This document shows, piece by piece, positions 44,769 to 53,648 of a stretch of 64,000 nt of DNA. The notes below the pieces were generated by a model, which was not told where the DNA came from, made no database searches, and was given only the letters and a program-made list of their open reading frames with translations. Each line of letters starts with the position of its first letter. Position 1 is the stretch's first letter. Made by a program: the position numbers and the translations under genes. Source of the DNA: Plasmodiophora brassicae (lineage: Eukaryota; Endomyxa: Phytomyxea; Phytomyxea; Plasmodiophorida); NCBI GenBank assembly GCA_036867785.1, contig CP145423.1, forward strand, positions 744,001-808,000, given 5' to 3'.

Positions 44769-45872
44769 ATGTACAACGGCAAGCTGCTCGTGATCGCCGT
44801 CGCGTCCCTGGCCGCCTGGGCCGCTGCAACAGCGGACAACAAAGTGGTCGACGATTTCCAGAACAAAGTCAACGAGTTCGTCAAGACTGCCAAAGAGGCA
44901 GCGGGCAAGCAACCGGTCAACGACCCGAGGGACGACGGAGCCCTGCTTAAACGCACGGAGCAAATGACGTATGGCGTTCAAACCAGCTATGCGCGGACTG
45001 CAATCGGCGAGGTCGGGAAGGCCCACAAGGCGGCCGTCAAGGGTGCCAGCGACGAAGACAAGGCCAAGCTGAATGAGATTCGCGATCGCGCAGAGACAGA
45101 CGTCTATTGGCTGATCTACGATGATGACATGGTCCAGTTCCAGAAAGAGGTGAACGACATCGTCATCGGCGCGTGCAGAAATCCCCTGGATGCGATGACC
45201 CCGGCGCCGACGGACGACATGAACGCGGCGGATGCTCGTGCTCCGCTGAAGGATCGACGCCGCCTGGCGATCGCGCTGCGGCAGCCTGCCACACGGCAGC
45301 TGCAGGCGCGGTACGACGCCGCCGTCAACAAGGTCGAGAAACGCGACGGCGCCATCGGCAAACTCCACAACGGCGACTATAAACTCACCGGCGCCAACGG
45401 CGCACTGATGGCCGAGGTCACAAAGCGGCAGATGGGGGACGCGCTGAAGGTGGCCATGAGCGACCTCGACGCCCTAGTCCCTGCGCATCCCGACGTGACC
45501 GAGTTCCAGACCGCCGCCGACACGATCTTCGCCAAGGCCGAGACCGACGTCAAGGCGGCAGCCCCGAGCACGGACGGCGCGGACGCAGCGCAGCTGAAGG
45601 AGCAGCGCGACAAGGCGCGACCGATCGTTGAGGCCGCCCAAGCCGAACTGGAGGCGACGTACAAGAAGGCCGTCGAGGCCTGCAAGGACGCCGATGACGC
45701 CGCCAACGATGACCTGAAGAAGGCATTTGAGGGCGTCCAGCAGCAGATTGGCGCGCTCAGTCCGGACGCGGGCGCCGCCGAGTCGAAGGAGAACGCCGTC
45801 GCCGCACCGTCGACCACGATCGCCTTCAGCAGCGCCGTCGCCGCCGTCCTGGTCGCCGCGGTGGCCGCCTGA
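44769..45872 (+). CDS. Secreted helical surface-type protein B (left arm)
   Basis: 367 residues, single exon. Signal peptide MYNGKLLVIAVASLAAWAAAT; mature chain of charged helices, probably two tandem copies of the protein A fold (VVDDFQNKVNEFVK and VTEFQTAADTIFAK start equivalent helices); C-terminal AFSSAVAAVLVAAVAA without a basic tail, GPI-signal-like. One cysteine at ACRNP and one at EACKD in the mature chain. The mirror gene at 46933-48036 encodes an identical protein. Upstream it shares a ~190-bp block with gene A. A surface role is inferred. Confidence 0.9.
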   Translation: MYNGKLLVIAVASLAAWAAATADNKVVDDFQNKVNEFVKTAKEAAGKQPVNDPRDDGALLKRTEQMTYGVQTSYARTAIGEVGKAHKAAVKGASDEDKAKLNEIRDRAETDVYWLIYDDDMVQFQKEVNDIVIGACRNPLDAMTPAPTDDMNAADARAPLKDRRRLAIALRQPATRQLQARYDAAVNKVEKRDGAIGKLHNGDYKLTGANGALMAEVTKRQMGDALKVAMSDLDALVPAHPDVTEFQTAADTIFAKAETDVKAAAPSTDGADAAQLKEQRDKARPIVEAAQAELEATYKKAVEACKDADDAANDDLKKAFEGVQQQIGALSPDAGAAESKENAVAAPSTTIAFSSAVAAVLVAAVAA

Positions 45873-45992
45873 GCGCATCCCGGCCGGGCGCCATCCTGCA
45901 GGTCAATAAACGGGCAGGCTTGCTGATCCGTGTGTGCCGACCCATGAAATGTGTCTGCTATGGTCGTCTCCCCCGGAGGCAGTCGTTGTTGA

Positions 45993-46208
45993 ACGCACAC
46001 GTGCGTCATTCGAAATCAAGCGCGAGAAGACGTCAGAACGTGTGTATGCTGTAGTCCACACTGCCTTTTCCCGAACTCAGAACCGGAGTCAGAGGAGCCA
46101 GGTCAGACCGTGGTTACGTGGCCGTCAAGCAGGTTGCCTTCAACCGAGGACTAGACCAGGACGACGTCGTACGTCTCGCGAGTGATTTCGAATGACGCAC
46201 GTGTGCGT
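45993..46208. mobile_element. 216-bp MITE-like element with 26-bp terminal inverted repeats (left copy)
   Basis: Starts with ACGCACACGTGCGTCATTCG... and ends with its complement, 26 bp perfect, then an imperfect extension of about 20 bp (GCGAGA, ACGTC). It lies in the centre-side part of the arm, after gene B. No target duplication is clear and no coding capacity exists. Confidence 0.6.
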
Positions 46209-46376
46209 GCCTGGATGCATCTGTGTCCCTGCAACGCCGGCGCGCCTGGATCACACGCTCGGCTCCCGTACCCGGCCTTGACCATCAGATGCGGCACCCT
46301 GCGCACGTTCAGCAGCTGGGCTGCCTGATCAGTGACAGTCTTCCAACGCTTTTAGCTCTTGGGTCATCCGGGAGCT

Positions 46377-46428
46377 GTTGGTCAAAAGGCAACTGTGGGA
46401 CCCCGCAATGTTCCCAGTTCAAGGCACG
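46377..46428. other. Palindrome spacer (52 bp)
   Basis: Unpaired centre of the giant palindrome. It contains a weak internal symmetry (AACTGTGGGA and TCCCAGTT). A non-zero spacer is usual for stable genomic palindromes. Confidence 0.8.
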
Positions 46429-46596
46429 AGCTCCCGGATGACCCAAGAGCTAAAAGCGTTGGAAGACTGTCACTGATCAGGCAGCCCAGCTGCTGAACGT
46501 GCGCAGGGTGCCGCATCTGATGGTCAAGGCCGGGTACGGGAGCCGAGCGTGTGATCCAGGCGCGCCGGCGTTGCAGGGACACAGATGCATCCAGGC

Positions 46597-46812
46597 ACGC
46601 ACACGTGCGTCATTCGAAATCACTCGCGAGACGTACGACGTCGTCCTGGTCTAGTCCTCGGTTGAAGGCAACCTGCTTGACGGCCACGTAACCACGGTCT
46701 GACCTGGCTCCTCTGACTCCGGTTCTGAGTTCGGGAAAAGGCAGTGTGGACTACAGCATACACACGTTCTGACGTCTTCTCGCGCTTGATTTCGAATGAC
46801 GCACGTGTGCGT
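46597..46812. mobile_element. MITE-like element (right, mirrored copy)
   Basis: Exact mirror of 45993-46208. It was therefore present before the arms were formed or last made identical. Confidence 0.6.
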
Positions 46813-46932
46813 TCAACAACGACTGCCTCCGGGGGAGACGACCATAGCAGACACATTTCATGGGTCGGCACACACGGATCAGCAAGCCTGCCCGTTTATT
46901 GACCTGCAGGATGGCGCCCGGCCGGGATGCGC

Positions 46933-48036
46933 TCAGGCGGCCACCGCGGCGACCAGGACGGCGGCGACGGCGCTGCTGAAGGCGATCGTGGTCGACGGTG
47001 CGGCGACGGCGTTCTCCTTCGACTCGGCGGCGCCCGCGTCCGGACTGAGCGCGCCAATCTGCTGCTGGACGCCCTCAAATGCCTTCTTCAGGTCATCGTT
47101 GGCGGCGTCATCGGCGTCCTTGCAGGCCTCGACGGCCTTCTTGTACGTCGCCTCCAGTTCGGCTTGGGCGGCCTCAACGATCGGTCGCGCCTTGTCGCGC
47201 TGCTCCTTCAGCTGCGCTGCGTCCGCGCCGTCCGTGCTCGGGGCTGCCGCCTTGACGTCGGTCTCGGCCTTGGCGAAGATCGTGTCGGCGGCGGTCTGGA
47301 ACTCGGTCACGTCGGGATGCGCAGGGACTAGGGCGTCGAGGTCGCTCATGGCCACCTTCAGCGCGTCCCCCATCTGCCGCTTTGTGACCTCGGCCATCAG
47401 TGCGCCGTTGGCGCCGGTGAGTTTATAGTCGCCGTTGTGGAGTTTGCCGATGGCGCCGTCGCGTTTCTCGACCTTGTTGACGGCGGCGTCGTACCGCGCC
47501 TGCAGCTGCCGTGTGGCAGGCTGCCGCAGCGCGATCGCCAGGCGGCGTCGATCCTTCAGCGGAGCACGAGCATCCGCCGCGTTCATGTCGTCCGTCGGCG
47601 CCGGGGTCATCGCATCCAGGGGATTTCTGCACGCGCCGATGACGATGTCGTTCACCTCTTTCTGGAACTGGACCATGTCATCATCGTAGATCAGCCAATA
47701 GACGTCTGTCTCTGCGCGATCGCGAATCTCATTCAGCTTGGCCTTGTCTTCGTCGCTGGCACCCTTGACGGCCGCCTTGTGGGCCTTCCCGACCTCGCCG
47801 ATTGCAGTCCGCGCATAGCTGGTTTGAACGCCATACGTCATTTGCTCCGTGCGTTTAAGCAGGGCTCCGTCGTCCCTCGGGTCGTTGACCGGTTGCTTGC
47901 CCGCTGCCTCTTTGGCAGTCTTGACGAACTCGTTGACTTTGTTCTGGAAATCGTCGACCACTTTGTTGTCCGCTGTTGCAGCGGCCCAGGCGGCCAGGGA
48001 CGCGACGGCGATCACGAGCAGCTTGCCGTTGTACAT
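46933..48036 (-). CDS. Secreted helical surface-type protein B' (right arm, identical to B)
   Basis: Same 367-residue protein as at 44769, residue for residue, on the other strand. Signal peptide, charged helices and hydrophobic C-terminus are as described there. Identity over the gene and its flanks indicates recent origin or ongoing gene conversion between arms. Confidence 0.9.
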   Translation of the reverse strand: MYNGKLLVIAVASLAAWAAATADNKVVDDFQNKVNEFVKTAKEAAGKQPVNDPRDDGALLKRTEQMTYGVQTSYARTAIGEVGKAHKAAVKGASDEDKAKLNEIRDRAETDVYWLIYDDDMVQFQKEVNDIVIGACRNPLDAMTPAPTDDMNAADARAPLKDRRRLAIALRQPATRQLQARYDAAVNKVEKRDGAIGKLHNGDYKLTGANGALMAEVTKRQMGDALKVAMSDLDALVPAHPDVTEFQTAADTIFAKAETDVKAAAPSTDGADAAQLKEQRDKARPIVEAAQAELEATYKKAVEACKDADDAANDDLKKAFEGVQQQIGALSPDAGAAESKENAVAAPSTTIAFSSAVAAVLVAAVAA

Positions 48037-49477
48037 GGTGGTTAATAGGTGCAGGTCGGCGGGGGGACGACGTGGATTGGTTCTAGTGCGGGACGATCAG
48101 GCTTGCGATACGGCGAATAGATATGGATATGGGGGGCGCAGGCTGATCGGGCCTTCCGACCATGGCCGCCAGATCGTGGGATCGATCCACGTCGACAGCC
48201 GGTCGGACTAGTTCCGGCCCTGACCGGCCGGCTGACACGCCACCCGCCCTCGACGTGACTCACGCCGCCGCCACACACCCACTCGTGGACGGGCCCACAG
48301 GTCGGCATCGATCGAATTAATTCGCCCGCGCATGACTCACGAGGCATGGCGCGCGACGACGCTGGCCGGTCAGCACCGCAGAGGAACGGCAGTAGGCGGT
48401 TCGACTGATCCGGGTCGATCGATCGCCCGGGCGGGCGCTGGTTTGGCTGACGTCTCTGCGGTCGCGCCTGGCGCGTCTGCGTGTCTCCGGCAGCCGGCTC
48501 CTGTCGAACGGTGACGTCGTCGTGGAGAACCCCGGTTCCGCTGGACGCTGTACCGGATGCACAAATGGGTACGCCGTCGCCCCGCCTCGATGCATCTGTA
48601 TCCCCTGCAACGCCGGCGGGGAGAGGGGGCGGTGTGCACCTGATACGCCCTCTGATACCTGGTATCACACCCGGGTGTTGTGATCACCAGTCGACCAGAC
48701 GGCGCTTCGCTCTGGAAGCGATAGCACTCCTCTACTCGCAAAGATCGATTCTCTGCGAACATGGACGCTGACGAGACGGAGCAACAGCCGTCCGGCAGCG
48801 ACTCTAACCGTCGTCGGGAGCGCGGACGACCACTGCGATGTTGGCCGGCGTCCACATTGCGATTGCTGTGTCTGCTAGCAGGTCCATTCGGATACGAGGA
48901 TGCAGATGATGTCGCCAATGCCGCAATGGCCACGTTGGGTTCGTGTCACCGGTCCGGATCAGGCGACAGGTTGGGCACACCCCCTCCCCCACTCCTCCTC
49001 ATCCGGGGACGCCTACGTTCACAAGAACTGCTACCAAGGCGTCCTCGGTTGAATTGACAGAAGGCGGTGTTCTGCTCGTCTACAAAGGATCAGCGGGTTG
49101 CATCAGCGCTACATGGCGGGGTGCACCGTGTGCACCTGGTCGTCCTCTGATTGCCGCGCTGGGGGGCACATGCACCCTGCTTACCCGATACTTCGGGCTG
49201 GCCGTGCCTTGTGCAGCAAGCGTCGGGGCAGTAATCATTGGCGGCGGCGTGAGTCACGTCGAGGCCATGGCGTGACATCCGGCCGGCAGGTCAGGGCCGG
49301 AACCAGACCGACCGAATGTCGAACGTGGATCGATCGACCGATCGGTCTGGCGGGCATGGTCGGAAGGCCCGACCCGCCTGTCTGCCCGCCATATCCATAT
49401 CTATTCGCCATATCGCAAGCCTGAACGCCCTGCACTAGAACGGATCAACTAACGTCACCTTCGCCCACCGCCGCCCA

Positions 49478-50230
49478 ATGTACACCCGCAAGGTCATCCT
49501 GATTGCCGTCGCGTCCCTGGCCGTCCAGCTGGCGGCTGCGACGAAAGGCGCAGAGAGCGGCGACAAAACGGCCAAGCCGAAGCCGACCGACCAGGACCTG
49601 CTGCAGAGGTTCCAAGATTTCGCCAACGATCGCATCGTCGTGTTAACGAGGGGCGCCGTGGCGTTGGCCGAGATCAAGGACACCGCGGACAAGGCCGCCT
49701 GGGCGCGACGTCGCGACGAGGCGACCCCGATCGTGCAGAAGGGCCGTGCAGACCTGTCGAAGAAGTACGACGAGATCGTCAAGGATGTCCAGGAAGGCGA
49801 GGCCAAGCAGACGCTGCAGACGGCCCTGGACGACGCGCAGAAGAAGCTCGCCGAGCTGGTCGATGACCCAGACGTGGTCGAGTTCCAGACGTTCGCCACC
49901 GGCCTCGTCGGCGAGGCCCGCACCGAGGTGGAGAATGTGCTCAAGGGTACCGAGGCGGGTGCCAAGCAGCTGACGAAGCAGCAGCGTAGCGCCCTGGTGT
50001 CCCCGATCATCCTCGCCAAGAAGGGCGACCTGAAGGCCAAGTATGACGCCGTCGCAAAGGTCGTCGAGACGTACGCCGACGTCAAGGCCCAGCTGGACCA
50101 GGCGTTCGAGAAGGCCCAGGCGGACCTCGACGACGTCGCCGCCGGCGACGACGACAGTAACGCCGCCGTGTCGTCCCGTGTCGCCGTCAGCGCCATCGCT
50201 GCCGTCGTCGTCGTCGCCATCGCCGCCTAA
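49478..50230 (+). CDS. Secreted helical surface-type protein A' (right arm, diverged copy)
   Basis: 250 residues. The first ~155 and last ~50 residues match protein A almost exactly, but the segment between (about residues 158-205) differs at many positions: VLKGTEAGAKQLTKQQRSAL with one unit where A has two, and SPIILAKKGDLKAKYDAVAK against SQIVDAKKKALKSEYDDVAK in A. Signal peptide and C-terminal hydrophobic stretch are the same. Reading frame is kept throughout, so the differences look selected or imported rather than decayed. Confidence 0.9.
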   Translation: MYTRKVILIAVASLAVQLAAATKGAESGDKTAKPKPTDQDLLQRFQDFANDRIVVLTRGAVALAEIKDTADKAAWARRRDEATPIVQKGRADLSKKYDEIVKDVQEGEAKQTLQTALDDAQKKLAELVDDPDVVEFQTFATGLVGEARTEVENVLKGTEAGAKQLTKQQRSALVSPIILAKKGDLKAKYDAVAKVVETYADVKAQLDQAFEKAQADLDDVAAGDDDSNAAVSSRVAVSAIAAVVVVAIAA

Positions 50231-50328
50231 GAGCGCCGGGTCCACGTGGGCCTCGTCGTCCAATACACGACATAGCGTCCCTTCTGACGCGTGCGCTAAA
50301 GTTGCCCGACAGAGATCGGCCTGTTACA

Positions 50329-50817
50329 CCCAAGTCAGACGGGACCCGTTCGGCCCGCCGCATGCGCTCGTGGAGGGCTCCTTTACGACTACTGCTTGCT
50401 TGTCGCTGTAATTTGTCCTCCTGATCATCCGGTGTCTGTTGCTCTATAGCTCGAGTCCTACCCAGGCGGCGTCATTGCTAACCTCACCTGAACTAAGCGT
50501 CCCACGTTCGCACAGGTTGCTCGCACGCTGCAATACAATAAATAGGCGTGTCGCATTGGCACGGTTCGCCCTTGTCAGGACGAGGGCGGGCAACCCGTCT
50601 CCGGATCTGCATCGGCAGGGACGTGTACAGCGATCTGTCCGACGAGCTTAGAACGGTCCGGGCGTCGTGCCTGCACAGGGACACCAACCCATGACGACAG
50701 GCCCGTGTGGACGAGTTCCCAGCGCATCCGGCCACCCGACTGGGCATTCGCCCACTGCAGGCGCCGGCGAACCTCGTTGCGCGCCTACATCAACCACGCG
50801 AAACGATTCAGATCACG
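50329..50817. other. Intergenic region right of the palindrome
   Basis: About 490 bp with no supported gene. It includes a CAATAAATAGG sequence near 50535 that could be a polyadenylation signal for either strand. Confidence 0.4.
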
Positions 50818-51431
50818 TCGGGCACATAACGGGCAACGCGAACAGCGGCGCCTACCTCGACCACGCACTGGCCGGGCACGATACAAGACAGGCCCAGCGT
50901 GCACGGCGCGCACCCCATGCCATACGACATGCAGAGGACCTACGTAGGCAGGGCACGACGGTGAGTCGACAAACAGGGACGGCGCGCGCAGCGCCCGCGT
51001 ACGCATGGGAAATGCACGTCGAGCGTGTCGTTGATCTCCTCAATCAAGTCCCGGAACTGGTCCTTGGACATCTGCAACGCGTCTGTCACGATACCGCGTA
51101 TAGTACGAATCGCCGCCCCGGGCGTACGTACGTGCTTCTCGAGCTGCGGCGGGAACCGCTCCGAGTACGCGTGGTAGACGCCGCCAATGCATCCGCTAGC
51201 GCGCACCGGCGGTACGATGACGCAGGTGTCCGTCGAGGGCGGCACCGCTCCCAGGCAGGTCAGGACGGCGCCCATGCCCCACGCGACAAGCGCCGCCGGC
51301 GCGCCCAACCCGCCTTCGTGCTGCCCTTTTTGCGTTGTGTGACCCGTGACCCGTCCGCCTGCGGGCTGCACGCGCCTGACCTGTGCGCGAACTGCAGGAC
51401 GCGCACTGGACCCGTGACCGATACGTACCAT
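50818..51431 (-). CDS. Small probable membrane protein, gene structure uncertain
   Basis: A convincing central exon (about 51020-51320) reads GAPAALVAWGMGAVLTCLG, a likely membrane segment, then ASGCIGGVYHAYSERFPPQL and an amphipathic end (MSKDQFRDLIEEINDTLDVHF). A GTACGC donor near 51008 and a TAG acceptor near 50945 may lead to a last exon ending at 50818. The 5' end is open: ATG at 51431 or 51275 are candidates, with a probable small intron between. No family is recognised; size and layout would suit a mitochondrial or ER membrane protein. It is divergent from the gene at 51541. Confidence 0.4.
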
Positions 51432-51540
51432 CGCCACTGACGTTCCCGATAAAGTCCGGCTCCTGCTGACGGGAGCGGCTGCCGCGGGCTGCAGACACGC
51501 ACGCACAGTCGCACACACGGACAGCGCGGGCTCGGCAGAC

Positions 51541-51840
51541 ATGGCAGGGGACGACGGCAAGGCGGGCGGCGGCGGGCTGTTCGGCCCGGATCGATGGGCG
51601 ACGCTGGAGACGTATTTCGTGCGCCCGTTCATACAGGTGCGTGTATCGCGTGCGGGTCGCCGGTCGCGGGCGCGCGTCCGTTGACGTCGTCAATCGCAGG
51701 GGCTCGCCTGGGGCATCGCCACGAACGGCGCCGCCCTGCTGATATCGACGATCTGGTTCAAGTCGGCCGGCATCTACGTCTGCGCCAGCTGCGGCGAGCG
51801 TGAGCGACAGCGTGCGGCGGTCGCCGCGCCCCACCCATGA
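51541..51840 (+). CDS. Small single-pass membrane protein (78 residues)
   Basis: Two exons, intron 51637-51699 (63 nt). The protein has a Gly-rich start (MAGDDGKAGGGGLFGPDRW), an amphipathic helix, one membrane segment (GLAWGIATNGAALLISTIWF) and a CxxC near the end (IYVCASCGER). Its size and shape resemble small mitochondrial inner-membrane subunits, but I recognise no family. The splice junction PFIQ/GLAWG is supported by the continuity of the helix. Confidence 0.65.
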
Positions 51841-52084
51841 CATGACCAATGACGGATACGCCCACACCATTAAACCGTATTCCACGTGCCGACTGATTCC
51901 GCACGACGATATGGCCGCCGGTCGCTCCTCACATTTGAACGACGACGACGACGCGTAACGTGTCGGCAGCGGCGGGGTCCTCGTATCGTGTCGAACCGTG
52001 ATTTATTATTTGGCAGTGACCGGGCCGGGGGGCGGCGAGCGACACCGTCATTTCAAGTTGGGCGGACTGCGGGCGGGATTGGTC

Positions 52085-52418
52085 ATGGCCGGCGGGGGTG
52101 TGCGCCCGAACCGCTGGATCGAGGACGTCGCCGCCAGGCGCGAGCGCCTGCATGAAACGTTCCGGTACGCATGCGTGCGTGCCGGACCGGCGGCGCGCGC
52201 GTTGCTCAGTGTGCCACCTGCCTGTCTGTAGAGTGACGCCGCGTAACGCGATGCTCGGCATCGTGTTCGGCATTATGGTCCCGGTCGGCATCTACTGTAT
52301 GGTGAAGACCAACCAGGTACGCGACCGTTCGGGATCGTGCTCGCGGTCATCGCTTGACGTCGGTGAACAGTACCGTCAGGATGAGTTGATGGGGCGCGGC
52401 AAGAGGGAATACTTCTGA
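52085..52418 (+). CDS. Small membrane protein resembling complex I subunit NDUFB4
   Basis: 70 residues from three exons (introns 52165-52231 and 52317-52370; 67 and 54 nt). The core FRVTPRNAMLGIVFGIMVPVG then IYCMVKTNQYRQDEL matches the NDUFB4/B15 pattern of R-x-TP-NS-G, one membrane segment, IKTxRD and a charged tail. NDUFB4 is an accessory subunit in the membrane arm of respiratory complex I. The protein is shorter than the animal form at the N-terminus. The match is short, so the call is tentative. Its stop is 12 bp from that of BOLA2 on the other strand. Confidence 0.55.
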
Positions 52419-52430
52419 TGTGCGTGTGTT

Positions 52431-52746
52431 CTATTCATAAAGTTTGCGCTTCGCCTGCCATTGTTCGGCCGTCCACGCCTTGATCGACAGCGCGTGAATT
52501 GCCCGCATCGTGTCGCCCAGTCCCGACTGGACCATGCGGTGACGCTCGACGAGTGGCACGCCGTCGAATTGCCGCGACACGACCACGACGTCGAACTTCG
52601 CGCCGCAACCATCCGACACATCCTTCACGATCTGAACACACGTCGTTCACCAAGTGGTGGGCGGCGTCCCGATCTCACCGACATACAAGGGTGTCAGGCG
52701 ACAGCGCCTGCTGGAGCAGGTCCCTGACTTGCGCTTCCGACGACAT
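52431..52746 (-). CDS. BOLA2: BolA-family protein, BOLA2 type
   Basis: Partner of cytosolic monothiol glutaredoxins in Fe-S cluster handling. Two exons, intron 52632-52686 (55 nt), give exactly 86 residues, the same as human BOLA2. Key features: FDVVVVSRQFDGVPLVERHRMV with the conserved RHR, then IHALSIKAWTAEQW. A Cys in the DGCGAKFD loop is at the position used for cluster ligation in BOLA2-type proteins. It shares an 81-bp promoter region with the divergent gene at 52828. Confidence 0.92.
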
Positions 52747-52771
52747 GACGATGTGCCGATGCCGGTGCCCG

Positions 52772-52795
52772 ACGGAGTCCGTCACGGAGTCCGTG
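52772..52795. promoter_or_regulatory. Paired CACGGASTCCGTG motif between BOLA2 and the acidic-protein gene
   Basis: ACGGAGTCCGT followed at once by CACGGAGTCCGTG. The pair ends 33 bp before the ATG at 52828, and about 26 bp upstream of the BOLA2 start. The same paired arrangement precedes DDX52 and BOP1. Confidence 0.6.
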
Positions 52796-52827
52796 GCGCA
52801 GTCGTCTCCCGCGTCATCGTCAACGGC

Positions 52828-53451
52828 ATGGGGCGCCCGCGTCGCTTCGCAGACGAAGCCGATAGCGATGATTTCATGGACGGCGGCGAGGACGTTAACA
52901 TTGCGCTGGATGCGTCGGACGACGACGACAGCGATTCGTCATCGCCAGAGGAAATTGGGCAGAATGTCGTGCGGGAGGCCGCCAGGGAGCAGCGTGCGCA
53001 GGAGCGTGCCTCGCACCGACAGATGCGGCAGGCGCGTATCGACCGCGTTCGGCAACTGACTGCAAGGATCCATGCATCTGCCGACGAAAAGAGGCGTGCA
53101 GCGCTGTCCGAACACTTGCCGCGCCAGGCACTGGACCTGCTGGAATCGCAACAGAGCGCGAATGACGACGTTGACGCTGACGAAGACATGGCATCCGTCC
53201 CCGTGCCGGTGGAACGCAGGCCGGCACCCACGCGCGTTACTGTTGACGGGTTCCAACTGCAACTCCTGTCTGCTACGAAGGCGTCGGTGTCTGCCCACGC
53301 CGCTGCACTGGAAGCGTACAAGAACGCGATGAACGGTCACCGGCGGGCCTTCCCGAGGTGCGTTGGCAGACCCGCCGCGAAGTTCGCCACTCTGTCCGCT
53401 CGGCCAGTGCCCGAGTTCGTCCGCCGAAGACGTGGCGAGCGCAGCGAATAA
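52828..53451 (+). CDS. Acidic then basic protein, probable nucleolar factor, family not recognised
   Basis: 207 residues, single exon. The first 55 residues are acidic (FMDGGEDVNIALDASDDDDS), followed by charged helices (VVREAAREQRAQERASHRQM) and a C-terminal part (VDGFQLQLLSATKASVSAHAA) that ends VPEFVRRRRGERSE. The acidic/basic layout is common in ribosome-assembly factors of the UTP/NOP type. The shared promoter motif with BOP1 and DDX52 supports this. The ATG at 52828 is preferred over an upstream open stretch because the motif lies just before it. No single family can be named. Confidence 0.65.
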   Translation: MGRPRRFADEADSDDFMDGGEDVNIALDASDDDDSDSSSPEEIGQNVVREAAREQRAQERASHRQMRQARIDRVRQLTARIHASADEKRRAALSEHLPRQALDLLESQQSANDDVDADEDMASVPVPVERRPAPTRVTVDGFQLQLLSATKASVSAHAAALEAYKNAMNGHRRAFPRCVGRPAAKFATLSARPVPEFVRRRRGERSE

Positions 53452-53648
53452 ACCTGCGAATACCATGTCATGCGCCGCGCGTTGTCCGAAAGAAGACAGG
53501 TCAAGCGTTCGATCAAATCGGCATACACTAGGAAAGACTGCTGCAATCGTTTACAGGATATCAATTCGGCTGCTTTTCGTCCGGGTCGTCATTTATCGCC
53601 ACGTTGGAAACGTCCTTGGTAAGCTCTTCTGACCGAAGACATAACCTG

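Larger units (their letters stand above)
42437..50328. repeat. Giant palindrome: two ~3.9-kb inverted arms around a 52-bp spacer
   Basis: Left arm 42437-46376 and right arm 46429-50328 are inverted copies: position x on the left pairs with 92805-x on the right. The inner ~3.4 kb appears identical, with gene B at 44769-45872 mirrored exactly at 46933-48036. The outer ends differ: a 42-bp length difference and many substitutions inside gene A's coding region, and scattered changes in the 3' flank before homology stops at both edges. Each arm holds two diverging paralogous genes for secreted proteins. Confidence 0.95.

Noticed and set aside
42437-50328. Giant palindrome as a pure assembly artefact
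   Set aside because: A fold-back artefact would give identical arms to the edge. Here the outer coding patch, the 42-bp duplication and the 3' flanks differ, so two distinct genomic copies exist. Long-read proof is still needed for the identical inner part.
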